The notes: a model not told the origin generated them from the letters alone. Positions 1 through 8,921 are shown, counted from the stretch's first letter. The stretch: 64,000 bases of DNA from Chitinophagales bacterium (GCA_026936105.1 JAIXKI010000011.1:52173-116172), one strand, 5' to 3'. Numbers and translations are program-made.

Positions 1-130
1 GTGATTTCGTTTTTATCGTGCCTCCGGCCCCCGCCAGCGGGGGACAATGAAAAGTCATTTGATGTGAGCATTTAATTTTTTCTAAAGCTGGAATTAATCC
101 TTGCAAATGATCATACACCAAATGAATTAG
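1..130. repeat. 130-bp direct repeat, copy 1 (may begin left of the window)
   Basis: This stretch is repeated essentially unchanged at 296-425, a period of 295 bp. It contains a perfect GC-rich palindrome at 28-43 (CCCCCGC, CA, GCGGGGG). Weaker similarity continues past the repeat, because both copies are followed by a second GC palindrome (145-160 and 441-452). No coding frame is apparent. It looks like a duplicated intergenic repeat unit at the edge of the CRISPR array. Because copy 1 starts at base 1, its true left end is unknown. Confidence 0.9.
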
Positions 131-295
131 AGGCTGTATAATATCCCCCACCGGCGGGGGAAGTATTTCGAATAGAGAAATCTTTCAAGCGGGGGTGGAG
201 GAACAGGTTGACCTTCTTGAATCGCAAAACTTGTTCTTTACAGGGTAATAATTTTCAGGAGAAATAAAGCTTGCAACACTTATCCACCCCCATTC

Positions 296-425
296 GTGAT
301 TTCGTTTTTATCGTGCCTCCGGCCCCCGCCAGCGGGGGACAATGAAAAGTCATTTGATGTGAGCATTTAATTTTTTCTAAAGCTGGAATTAATCCTTGCA
401 AATGATCATACACCAAATGAATTAG
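296..425. repeat. 130-bp direct repeat, copy 2
   Basis: This is the second copy of the sequence at 1-130, ending about 30 bp before the first recognisable degenerate CRISPR repeat. It carries the same palindrome at 323-338. The 165 bp between the copies (131-295) hold another GC palindrome but no gene that I can see. Confidence 0.9.
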
Positions 426-455
426 GAGTTGCATAATACCTTCGCCGGCGAGGAG

Positions 456-488
456 TCAATTTTAATTCTTACAATATTTGATAACAAC
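456..488 (+). repeat. Degenerate CRISPR repeat at the left array end
   Basis: The last 24 bases match the 3' end of the consensus repeat at 20 of 24 positions, and the preceding nine bases at about 7 of 9. The 5' third is missing and is replaced by a GC palindrome (441-452). It is followed by 29 bp (489-517), exactly spacer length, before the next repeat. It is therefore an old, decayed repeat-spacer unit rather than a chance match. Confidence 0.75.
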
Positions 489-517
489 GAAAATTGGTGT
501 TTCACAATCTCCTTTTT

Positions 518-1744
518 GTTGTGATTTGCCCGCCTGAAAGACACAGTCGGGCAGGCTTTCATTCTTAGTTCTTGCGATATTTGATATCAACACAGGGCAC
601 AGGTGCAAAGACTGACATCTTGTTGTGATTTGCTTTCATTCTTAGTTCTTGCGATATTTGATATCAACATTTACCAAATAATGAACCATTCCCAGTGAGT
701 TGTGATTTGCTTTCATTCTTAGTTCTTGCGATATTTGATATCAACTACAGACGGCTTGGTTATATGAGCATAGAGGTTGTGATTTGCTTTCATTCTTAGT
801 TCTTGCGATATTTGATATCAACTACATACTATTATTACTCTGCCCTTTCATAGTTGTGATTTGCTTTCATTCTTAGTTCTTGCGATATTTGATATCAACT
901 TATCCCTTTTTTCAGTAACCGATTTGCCAGTTGTGATTTGCTTTCATTCTTAGTTCTTGCGATATTTGATATCAACATGTCACTATCAGTCATATTCACA
1001 AAGATAGTTGTGATTTGCTTTCATTCTTAGTTCTTGCGATATTTGATATCAACTTTAGAGAACGATAAAAAGAAAAAACAATGGTTGTGATTTGCTTTCA
1101 TTCTTAGTTCTTGCGATATTTGATATCAACACTCGTTAAAACCAGAACAATCATCTACTAGTTGTGATTTGCTTTCATTCTTAGTTCTTGCGATATTTGA
1201 TATCAACGGACATAGCTAAAGTTATCCACACCTTCTGGTTGTGATTTGCTTTCATTCTTAGTTCTTGCGATATTTGATATCAACATCGGCTGAGTAGCAT
1301 CGGTATCATACTTGTTGTGATTTGCTTTCATTCTTAGTTCTTGCGATATTTGATATCAACAGGTTACATACGACAATCAGCAGCAGGCGCGTTGTGATTT
1401 GCTTTCATTCTTAGTTCTTGCGATATTTGATATCAACAATGATATCCTTCAATATCATCTGGCATGAGTTGTGATTTGCTTTCATTCTTAGTTCTTGCGA
1501 TATTTGATATCAACAGGGAGCTTCTTTTGGATTCATTACAGAGAGTTGTGATTTGCTTTCATTCTTAGTTCTTGCGATATTTGATATCAACAAGCTGGTT
1601 ATGCAACTGCACCTGATTATGGTTGTGATTTGCTTTCATTCTTAGTTCTTGCGATATTTGATATCAACGCACTTCATCAAAGGCTTTTAGATGAATGGTT
1701 GTGATTTGCTTTCATTCTTAGTTCTTGCGATATTTGATATCAAC
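518..1744 (+). CRISPR. Type II-C CRISPR array: 16 repeats of 47 bp, 15 spacers
   Basis: Repeats start at 518 (split by an insert, ends 591), 622, 699, 776, 853, 930, 1007, 1084, 1161, 1238, 1314, 1391, 1468, 1545, 1622 and 1698. The 15 complete copies appear identical. The repeat begins GTTGTGATTTGCTTTC and ends ATATTTGATATCAAC. Spacers are 30 bp except two of 29 bp (1285-1313 and 1669-1697). The plus strand is the crRNA strand, because the 5' part of the repeat pairs with the anti-repeat of the tracrRNA at 8408-8425. Length and sequence class match known Bacteroidota II-C repeats. Repeat decay is confined to the left end, so the recently active end is probably the right one, next to cas2 and cas1 (inference). 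I found no spacer match inside the window by eye. Confidence 0.98.
530..556. repeat. 27-bp GC-rich palindromic insert inside the first CRISPR repeat
   Basis: The first full repeat is split after its twelfth base. Bases 518-529 and 557-591 together rebuild the exact 47-bp consensus. The insert is GC-rich with imperfect inverted ends (CCGCCTG near the left, CGGGCAGG near the right). A GC dinucleotide sits at both junctions and might be a short target duplication. It resembles the small GC palindromes in the neighbouring 130-bp repeats in style, not in sequence. Confidence 0.85.
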
Positions 1745-1814
1745 AGTATATGGGGAAAAGCCTGGGTCTCAGATATTTGCAAGCTATGAAACAATGAAAA
1801 AAATGAAGATTTTT

Positions 1815-1847
1815 AGCCCTGATCCTAAGTGTCGGGGCTTTTTTTTA
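1815..1847 (+). terminator. Rho-independent terminator after the CRISPR array
   Basis: The stem AGCCCTGA (1815-1822) pairs with TCGGGGCT (1832-1839), including one G-U pair, and is followed by a run of Ts. The T-run is on the plus strand only, so it would stop rightward transcripts leaving the array before they run into cas2 antisense. This supports plus-strand transcription of the array. Confidence 0.8.
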
Positions 1848-1867
1848 ACGATTTAGAACTGTGATCT

Positions 1868-2215
<348 letters not shown>

Positions 2216-2257
2216 TCATCTGGTTACCCTCTTTTATATTTTCTGTCCATTTAAATT

Positions 2258-3169
2258 TTATTTCAATACCGGATACAGGATCTTCTTTTCCTCCCCTGAA
2301 AAACATTTTGCCAGTGAGGCAGAAGTCCTTTGCACGGCATTGAACAAAGGGCTGCTGCCATTGTCTATCTCTACATCAAGAGAGGGAATTTTTAATAGCT
2401 GAACTTTGAATTCCTGTGTCAGGGTTTCCACATGAGAGGTCTTATCCACAATGCCTCTTACGACCGCATCCACAAAAGGGCGATACGGTTCCATCACATC
2501 ATCGGCAAGGCAATAGGCATTGTACCGGTTGCGATGAAAGATACCGAGTGTCGGGAGTAAGCCGGAGCCTACCAATGCCCTGGCCACACAAGCCCTGAGA
2601 ATGGCATAGCCGTAGTTAAGTAAATTATTGGGCGGGGCGCCATCCCTCTTTCTGTAAAACATCCATGCCGGCGGAAACAGGTGCTGCCAGTAATAGACAG
2701 CGGCCTTTGCTTCATTGTTGTCCGCATCGCCGCTTCGCACCGACTGGCTGTAATTTTTCAACATTTCTGAAGCTACATTGTACCGGCTTAATAAATTTGC
2801 CTGGTTGGTGAGTTTGGCTTTTACTGTTTGCTGCCAAAGTTGTTTTTTCAGAGGTTCTGTTGCGTTTATCTGTTCCCGGAATCTTTCTGATTGCAGGGTG
2901 TTTCCTTCCAGGTTCAGGAAGAGTCCCGAAGGAAGATGAGCGGCATTGCAGGTGACCACGGCGGTGTTGTTCATTAAAAGCCTGTCAAGAAGATAGTGTG
3001 ATATCGTGATCTGTGAATGTTCCAGTATCAGAATGCCAATATCTTCAATGGGCACTGACCTTTCCGGGATGTCTTCCATGCCGCGGATGCCTTTATAACT
3101 CAGTACAAGCTGATCGTCACGGCATTTCAGGTGTGCAGGATTTTCAATACAGATGGTCCTCTTGATCAT
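2258..3169 (-). CDS. cas1: CRISPR-associated endonuclease Cas1 (type II)
   Basis: At 303 aa it has the normal type II Cas1 length. It is the catalytic subunit of the spacer integrase. The metal-binding triad can be placed by motif: E153 in NEAKAAVYYW, H212 in GIFHRNRYNAY, and E227 in ADDVMEPYRP. The N-terminal half is the beta-rich dimerisation domain (ILILEHSQITIS). All expected catalytic residues are present, so acquisition may still work. There is no cas4 or csn2 nearby, which is the defining state of subtype II-C. The upstream 750 bp towards cas9 hold pseudogenes (3210-3872), so cas1-cas2 are probably no longer tightly co-transcribed with cas9. Confidence 0.97.
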   Translation of the reverse strand: MIKRTICIENPAHLKCRDDQLVLSYKGIRGMEDIPERSVPIEDIGILILEHSQITISHYLLDRLLMNNTAVVTCNAAHLPSGLFLNLEGNTLQSERFREQINATEPLKKQLWQQTVKAKLTNQANLLSRYNVASEMLKNYSQSVRSGDADNNEAKAAVYYWQHLFPPAWMFYRKRDGAPPNNLLNYGYAILRACVARALVGSGLLPTLGIFHRNRYNAYCLADDVMEPYRPFVDAVVRGIVDKTSHVETLTQEFKVQLLKIPSLDVEIDNGSSPLFNAVQRTSASLAKCFSGEEKKILYPVLK

Positions 3170-3209
3170 GGATATTGGTTAACTTTTATAAAACGGATAA
3201 AAGCTCCGA

Positions 3210-3700
3210 TTAGTATGGTTTTCTTTGTTGTTCTTTCTTGTAATTAAATATTCTTTCTAACTCTTCAATGTCATCTTTATCGTTCGTTTTCTCGTTGTGG
3301 ATTTTGAAAGTATCAGGTAATTGTAATGGATCACGGGTAATTGTCGATCTTCCAGACTAAAATGAGTGGAATTTTTGATGCTATCGTCAAAAGATGCACA
3401 ACTTATTACCTTTACAAAATCTATTCTGCGAGGCGATTCTCCAGGGAAAAGACGGGAACCACTTTGTCAAGGCTCGTTTGGCTTAAGGGATTTAAATCTT
3501 CATTTCAATCACGATTTCTGCCAGTACCGCCAACTGTTTGTTTTTATTATCGTTTTCTGATTTCAACTATATGTATATATTGCCGGTACTTCGTTTATAG
3601 TCGAAATGAATAACGGCATAACCTTCCGCCAGCATAAAATTCACCCCATACTTTAACAGTGTCAAGATATTTGCCGGTGTTCTGGTACAAATACAGTCAT
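3210..3700 (-). pseudogene. Decayed nucleotidyltransferase (DUF6036/AbiEii-like toxin family), several frameshifts
   Basis: Reading the minus strand in shifting frames gives consecutive protein-like pieces. First is LLKYGVNFMLAEGYAVIHFD followed by a stretch ending TGNIYI then a stop (to about 3567). Next comes NKQLAVLAEI, then NEDLNPLSQTSLDKVVPVFS, then RRIDFVKVISCASFDDSIKN with FSLEDRQLPVIHYN, and finally DKDDIEELERIFNYKK ending at the stop 3210-3212. In that order they match, from memory, the small nucleotidyltransferases with 'GGYAV..HG..R.T.DiDiW', 'PxRIDiL' and 'KDKADIEEL' motifs. The catalytic D.D is lost (N.Y). Stops and frame changes show that it is dead. The family assignment is moderately sure; the decay is certain. 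Confidence 0.7.
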
Positions 3701-3701
3701 A

Positions 3702-3872
3702 TCATTTTCTGAATTTTATTTTTTTGTCCATTGGCTTTTTCAATTCATCAGCATATATTTTTTGTATTCGCCCTGCTATATTTTTTAAATGTTATTCGGG
3801 GGATAATTGTGCCATGAATTTGGCATTTTCTTAGTCTGCTTCATCAAAGGAGGAGAAAGTTTTTAATGTTCT
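3702..3872 (-). pseudogene. Decayed small gene upstream of the nucleotidyltransferase remnant
   Basis: A single minus-strand frame reads RTLKTFSSFDEAD, stop, ENAKFMAQLSPE, stop, HLKNIAGRIQKIYADELKKP and on to a natural stop at 3702-3704. Both internal stops are TAA where GAA (Glu) would fit the pattern, so two G-to-T changes suffice to explain them. The start codon also appears lost near 3866. Small proteins of this SFEEA...LSPEEHL...ELKKPMDK pattern commonly precede nucleotidyltransferase genes in Bacteroidota. It may have been the partner (antitoxin-like) of the decayed gene at 3210-3700, which begins right after it. Confidence 0.65.
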
Positions 3873-3915
3873 TTTTTGATAAATAGTTTCGGGTTCTGAA
3901 ACGATACTGTTCGAT

Positions 3916-6900
3916 TCATTTGTTCGGGTAATTACTTTTTTTTGGCAGTGAAATATTGCCTAATCTGTCCACATCAAGTTTGATACAATACTGCTTAATA
4001 GAACTTCCATTGATATTTTGATAAGCATTTTGACTACCAAACTCTTTTCCTTTTACAATCGGGTCGGCAACAGAATGGTTAATGAAATATATCTCATTGC
4101 CGCTATATTTTGTTACATAATGGATATTCTTGCTCCTTGATGCTTTATCTTCCCAAAATGCTTTATACAAAAGACTTTGCGGGTCGGTTATTACTTCTTC
4201 TCCTTCGGACGGCATATACACAGGGTCGCCTTGTTTTAAAGTAAATAGCAACTTTGCCTTATTCTTTTCTTCAAAGTATTTTTTGAAAATTTGTTCCTTA
4301 CTGAAACTTGCTTTGTCGGTAGCCTTATTAAATTCATCTTTCAAAAGATTGGTAGCATCAAAGAATGTGATAAGGTCAAAAATTCTGTTGCCATCTTTTT
4401 CCATGACGGCAAAAAGGTAATTGTCGCCTGTATTTACAAGTAGGTTGTTATTATATGCTTTCTTGCGGTCAAGACGTTGCAGGGAAATATCATTAGAAGT
4501 ATCGTTTGTATCTGTGTTTATTAGCTTTAATGATTTAATCGGTTTCTTTTCGTTTTTATTCAATTCTAAAATTCCTTCTTTTGAGAATGCCTTTGATTTA
4601 TCTCCATTATATTTTTCAAGATGTTGCCTTACTTTCTGTTTTATTTCATCATTAATTATGAGTTCTATTAGAGCTGGTGTATCTAATTTCTTTTGTCCAA
4701 GTTTGCTAATAGAAATCTTTTGGTCCTGATTTTTATAGTACAAACGGACATTGTAAACAGGGACTTTCCTTTGGGAATTAAACTCCATAATTCCTTCAAT
4801 AGAAAAAGCATCTTTCTTATTCTTTTTGTATTTATCTACAAAATGACTTCTGATTTCCGTTTTTAGCTTTTCATCTGTAATCTTTTCTATGTTCTTTTCT
4901 GTTGCAAATTTGTCTTTAGCGAAATCAGTTAAATGATATCTCTTTGCTTCTTTAGAATTAGTTAATCCAAAAGGCATTGGTTCGTGTAATTGTCCCCTTA
5001 TCTTTATTTGTAACGTTCCGTTTTTATTGGGCTGAATAAGAAGTTTGTCTTTTGGTTTTTGAGAAACGATGATGTTTTGAATTTCTTTTTCGGCATCTTC
5101 GGGGAAGCCCGCCCAAGGTAAGTCAATAGTTCTGAACTTCTCAATTTGCATAAATATTTTTTCTCGTTCTGCTTCATTGAGGTTTAGAATTTCGTCCAAC
5201 AACTCAGAAGGACTTCCTTCAAAGTTGGGTAATAAATCTTTTTTATGTTCATCTAACCAAGTTTGTAATTCTTTGTTTAAGTCATTTAATCGCTTTACGT
5301 GTGCAGGTTCTGTGCAAGCAATTACCAGCGCATCAATAGCGTGGTGCCTGTGGTCAATGCGTTTAGTCCAACCTTTGATGACAAGTTTGTTGTTTTTGGT
5401 TGTTATCAACTGGTTTTTATATGACTCTATATACGCATCTTTATCTTTAACCACACCCTTTCTTTTTTCATATTCTGCTACCGCAATTTCTTCTTTTATT
5501 TTTTCGTATCTCCCTTTAAGAAGCTTTTTAAACTTATCGGTAAGCCCCCATTGGTTTCGCAAATAATCGGTAACACCGCCAGTTGTTGTTTTTACGTTTT
5601 CGTTGCCAACAAGTTTATTCAGTTCTTCTTTTACTCTTACAGAAATATATTGCGTTTCTTTTATTTGCCTTGCAATCGGGTCTTCAGGAACTTTGGTGGC
5701 TAAAAGATTTTTGCGCTTTGCTCCCTGAAAGTATTTGTTCACGTGGTTAATGAAATCTTCCTTGGAAAAAACAGATGGAATAGTTGAGCCTACTTCAAAG
5801 TATTCCATTGCTGTTCGGTTACCTTTCTCTTTGTTGATGGACTTCTCACAAATCACTTTATTTACAAAGGAATCGTCAAAATATCTTGACTGCGGAATAA
5901 TATGGTCAAAATCATAACGTTCTCTGTTAAACAAATCGGAAAGTGGAATAGGCTGCCCAGTATATGGCGAAACATGTCCTTGTTCCCGCCATAATTTCAT
6001 TTTTTCAATTTCTGATTTTGATGGGTCTTTGTATTGTTTTACATATTCATCGGCAAGGTTTTCCTGCGATAACCAAAGTTTGTATTTTTCAATGTTATTG
6101 AGTGTTACCTCTTGTTTTAGTTCTATCAACAAGTTTTTAACTTCATCGTTTGCTTTCTGATTTTCGGTGTTCGCTTTGTAAATCTTATTTCTTCTTTCTG
6201 CATTATTTTTAAGTTCTCTTGCTAATTCTAATCGCACTTCATCCGGTTTGCCGTATTTTCTCCAAATGTCTTTTACTACCATTAACGCTTCACTAATCAA
6301 CTGCTCAACAAGCGGGTTACGTAACTCTCCGGGCGTTAATCTTTTGATGTCATAAAAGTTTTTGATTCTTTCTTCTTCACTATATTCTTTGGCAGTATGT
6401 TTCCCGTAAACCAAAATGGTTGCGTAGGCATTCATAATGCCACCTTCTGCCAATACTTCTACGTTGGTTTCAAGATATTCCTGTGCAGCTTTCTCAAATG
6501 GGTCGTTTACTGTTTCATTCACTAGCTTGATGATAGTTTCCTTGAGTGGTTCAGTGAAATCATTACTAAAATATTTTCCACTTCTAACAAGAGGCAGAAT
6601 TTTTTCAATTGCTTTTAAACTCAATGCTGCATAACTTCTGCTGAATTTGATTTTACTTATTTGAATGGCTGTTTGTTCGGGATTTGCAACATCGCTTGAA
6701 TACTTTTTAATAAAGGATAAAATTTTTGAAGTTCGCTCACTTTCTATATCGTATTCATTGCCTTTTGCATTGTAAAGAATATCCCATAATTCAATTTGCC
6801 TGCTCTTTTCTGATAACCCCAATTGCTCCCAAAATTGCTCACCCAATGCTTTTTTGAGCATCAACTTTGTTTCGTTGCCTCTCAGTTTTGCTTTTGGGTT

Positions 6901-8370
6901 CATTCCATTCAAGAACTCAACGCCCTCCTGCAGTTTGTATTCCTTTTTCAGCTTGTTGAATATAACACTAAAACCGATTTCTCCTTTCTCCTGCAATTCA
7001 TCAAAGAGCCATTCTTTAAGTGTAGATGGGATTGGCCTGTCAATATACTTGTATTTTACTTCTCCTCTACGGTTTTTGCCATCTTCAATTTTTGTGTTTA
7101 TACTCAACTTATTTATTTGCTCCCATATTTTATATTCCTGAAAAACGGGATGGCTTTTGGCTACAGCTTTTTCTCCTTTTTCAAAACGACAATCGGAAAT
7201 AAGGTGACTTTGGTCTTTCAACTCTCGTTGATAGTAAATGATTTGATTTCTGATAACATGATACAATCCTTTCTCTTTACCTTCTTGCCTGTATTTCTCT
7301 TGTGTTTCTTTTATCCCGGGGAAAATGAATTGAAGTATTTCGGATAATTTTTCTTGTGGGAGGTTTTTCAAAAGGTTGTGTAAAGGCGAACCTTCAATTG
7401 AACTTTGCGTTTTCCAAATTTTGTCAAACTCTGATTGGTATCGAGAACGTAGAATGACATTATTCCTGATTTTCGCCCACCTATTTTCTTTGAGAACAGA
7501 AAGGAAATATTCTGACAAATAAATTTCTCTCCCTTTTTCTTTGGATAATTCGGTCAGTTCTTTCTCCAAATTTTCCATTTTTTTTCTCCAATTGGTTTTA
7601 TTGGGGAGTTTGAATGTTATAGTTTCTCCGTGTTTCTTTGAGGTAGTTATGCTTACAAGTAGTTCTAATGACTCGCCTACTTTCAGAATTTCTAAAAAAG
7701 TGTCGCCTTCTAATTCTCCTTCTTCTGTTTCTATCTTTGCACTCCGTTTTTTCTGTTCCTTTCCTTTTAATGTAACAGTTTCAGGTTCTGATACAGAGAG
7801 AATCTTTCCGAATGTTACATAGCTTTCTTTCCCTTTTTTTTCTTCGCTTTCTGTTTCATCTTCATTGTTATCCTCTTTTTCGGGTTCATTCCCTCCGCCA
7901 GAATAACCGCGTAAATGGTTAAACAAATAGATTAACCTACCTAATTCTTGTAAAGTAATGGCTTCGTTTAAAGCCTTTACACGCAACTCCAATAAATCAA
8001 GAGCGGAATATTGTTTTTGATTTCTATCTATTGGTAGAATAGAAACCCTTTCAAGTTTTAAAGGATCAAAGAATGGTTCTGCTAATTTGATTTGTTCAGG
8101 TAACATTCCTAATTGTTGCAAAACATAAATCAACTTGTTTCTTCTTTGTTTATAGCGTTTATTAAGTTTGCGCATTCCACGAGCAATGCGCCTATTTGCA
8201 TTCTTCGTTTGTGCTTGTCCCTGCTCAAATTTGCTGAGTTCTTGCCCCATCGGAATTATGCGACATCCCAAGCCAAGTATTTTGCCTGTTTTGTTTTCGA
8301 AATCTTGTTCAATCAAACTCCATCCAATCGAGTTCGTCCCCAAATCCAATCCTAATATTTTTTTACTCAT
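3916..8370 (-). CDS. cas9: CRISPR-associated endonuclease Cas9 (type II-C, large form)
   Basis: RNA-guided DNA endonuclease of 1484 aa, in the size range of the large II-C Cas9 proteins of Bacteroidota. Catalytic residues seen: RuvC-I D9 (GLDLGTNSIGW), RuvC-II E715 (EVRLELAREL), HNH D822-H823 (YDFDHIIPQS) with N846, and RuvC-III H1010 and D1013 (RHHAIDAL). The Arg-rich bridge helix is about 59-80. A highly acidic linker (about 160-182) leads into an extra beta-rich stretch (about 183-255) before the recognition lobe. The C-terminal PAM-interacting region carries two similar segments (AFSIEGIMEFN and AFSKEGILELN). The reading frame is uninterrupted and all nuclease residues are present, so it should be active. 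The gene is divergent from the tracrRNA, with the two starts about 40 bp apart. Confidence 0.98.
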   Translation of the reverse strand: MSKKILGLDLGTNSIGWSLIEQDFENKTGKILGLGCRIIPMGQELSKFEQGQAQTKNANRRIARGMRKLNKRYKQRRNKLIYVLQQLGMLPEQIKLAEPFFDPLKLERVSILPIDRNQKQYSALDLLELRVKALNEAITLQELGRLIYLFNHLRGYSGGGNEPEKEDNNEDETESEEKKGKESYVTFGKILSVSEPETVTLKGKEQKKRSAKIETEEGELEGDTFLEILKVGESLELLVSITTSKKHGETITFKLPNKTNWRKKMENLEKELTELSKEKGREIYLSEYFLSVLKENRWAKIRNNVILRSRYQSEFDKIWKTQSSIEGSPLHNLLKNLPQEKLSEILQFIFPGIKETQEKYRQEGKEKGLYHVIRNQIIYYQRELKDQSHLISDCRFEKGEKAVAKSHPVFQEYKIWEQINKLSINTKIEDGKNRRGEVKYKYIDRPIPSTLKEWLFDELQEKGEIGFSVIFNKLKKEYKLQEGVEFLNGMNPKAKLRGNETKLMLKKALGEQFWEQLGLSEKSRQIELWDILYNAKGNEYDIESERTSKILSFIKKYSSDVANPEQTAIQISKIKFSRSYAALSLKAIEKILPLVRSGKYFSNDFTEPLKETIIKLVNETVNDPFEKAAQEYLETNVEVLAEGGIMNAYATILVYGKHTAKEYSEEERIKNFYDIKRLTPGELRNPLVEQLISEALMVVKDIWRKYGKPDEVRLELARELKNNAERRNKIYKANTENQKANDEVKNLLIELKQEVTLNNIEKYKLWLSQENLADEYVKQYKDPSKSEIEKMKLWREQGHVSPYTGQPIPLSDLFNRERYDFDHIIPQSRYFDDSFVNKVICEKSINKEKGNRTAMEYFEVGSTIPSVFSKEDFINHVNKYFQGAKRKNLLATKVPEDPIARQIKETQYISVRVKEELNKLVGNENVKTTTGGVTDYLRNQWGLTDKFKKLLKGRYEKIKEEIAVAEYEKRKGVVKDKDAYIESYKNQLITTKNNKLVIKGWTKRIDHRHHAIDALVIACTEPAHVKRLNDLNKELQTWLDEHKKDLLPNFEGSPSELLDEILNLNEAEREKIFMQIEKFRTIDLPWAGFPEDAEKEIQNIIVSQKPKDKLLIQPNKNGTLQIKIRGQLHEPMPFGLTNSKEAKRYHLTDFAKDKFATEKNIEKITDEKLKTEIRSHFVDKYKKNKKDAFSIEGIMEFNSQRKVPVYNVRLYYKNQDQKISISKLGQKKLDTPALIELIINDEIKQKVRQHLEKYNGDKSKAFSKEGILELNKNEKKPIKSLKLINTDTNDTSNDISLQRLDRKKAYNNNLLVNTGDNYLFAVMEKDGNRIFDLITFFDATNLLKDEFNKATDKASFSKEQIFKKYFEEKNKAKLLFTLKQGDPVYMPSEGEEVITDPQSLLYKAFWEDKASRSKNIHYVTKYSGNEIYFINHSVADPIVKGKEFGSQNAYQNINGSSIKQYCIKLDVDRLGNISLPKKSNYPNK

Positions 8371-8376
8371 TGTTAT

Positions 8377-8403
8377 TTTGTTTTAAAATTAAATTTACTT
8401 TTG
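8377..8403 (+). promoter_or_regulatory. Probable tracrRNA promoter (Bacteroidota type)
   Basis: TACTTTTG at 8396-8403 matches the Bacteroidota -7 box TAnnTTTG exactly. Possible -33 elements are TTTG at 8377-8380 (spacer 15) or TTG at 8370-8372 (spacer 23). A start about five to seven bases downstream would begin the RNA at about 8408-8410, exactly at the first base of the anti-repeat. The site overlaps the cas9 leader on the other strand. Confidence 0.6.
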
Positions 8404-8407
8404 CTCC

Positions 8408-8487
8408 AATGAGAGCAAATCACAATAAGGATTATTCCGTTGTGAAAACATTTAAAGTGGTCCCGCAGCAATGCGGGATCGCTTTTT
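8408..8487 (+). ncRNA. tracrRNA
   Basis: Bases 8408-8425 pair with repeat positions 2-19 over 18 continuous pairs, one of them G-U. Then come AAGG and UCCGUU around a short hairpin (stem GGA/UCC at 8429-8438), the nexus pattern also known from the Streptococcus pyogenes tracrRNA. The RNA ends with a perfect 7-bp stem, TCCCGCA (8461-8467) and TGCGGGA (8472-8478), closed by GCAA and followed by TCGC and five Ts (8483-8487), a rho-independent terminator. It lies divergently upstream of cas9, a common position. It pairs with the crRNA and loads it into Cas9. The 5' end is inferred from the promoter box. Confidence 0.92.
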
Positions 8488-8882
8488 AATTTGTCACCCA
8501 CCAAAATAAATAGTTTTAAAAGGGAGAGGAGCTTTATAAAGGTAATTTATTTTACAAATTGTATAAACGCAGCCTGCCAAACCTTTTATTTGTTCGTTTT
8601 AGTTAATACATCATAATGGTATTCTCCTGAGAAACATGACCACTATGTAAAATGAATTGCAATACCTGTTACATCAACAAGCGTGGCTGCCTAAGGGGAG
8701 GAGCGTGAAAGATCAGCCTCTGATGTCAGGAGTGTTCAAAGAAATAAAAAAACCTTTTCTTAACGACTGTCCGCTATGATTTCCCAAGCTAAGCCTGGTG
8801 CTAGCGATTAGCCATCATTCAGATTATAGGTGAGGACACCCTTTGGAAAAATGATCTTTTTTCAATAAAGTGCAACCGGGAA
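8488..8882. other. Intergenic, no recognised gene
   Basis: About 395 bp lie between the tracrRNA terminator and the ahcY terminator. Short open stretches exist on both strands but none is long, none has a convincing start, and none is recognised. The stretch 8680-8850 has a coding-like base composition and may be old gene debris. I cannot identify it. Confidence 0.5.
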
Positions 8883-8883
8883 A

Positions 8884-8921
8884 AAGCCCCGATCCTTTGC
8901 CAAACTCAGGATTCGGGGCTT
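8884..8921 (-). terminator. Terminator of ahcY
   Basis: Strong stem AAGCCCCGATCC / GGATTCGGGGCTT with a one-base bulge. On the minus strand it is followed by a run of Ts. It sits 34 bp beyond the ahcY stop codon. The hairpin is symmetric enough to also block rightward transcripts. Confidence 0.8.

Noticed and set aside
592-1697. Self-targeting spacers within the window
   Set aside because: Comparing the 15 spacers by eye with the gene sequences gave no match. This was not an exhaustive search, so only a computed alignment would settle it.
1745-1815. A second tracrRNA or leader RNA just after the array
   Set aside because: There is no stretch complementary to the 5' part of the repeat; a convincing anti-repeat is found only at 8408-8425.
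3341-3613. A 90-aa plus-strand frame between cas9 and cas1
   Set aside because: No family likeness, while the minus strand there shows the decayed nucleotidyltransferase fragments.
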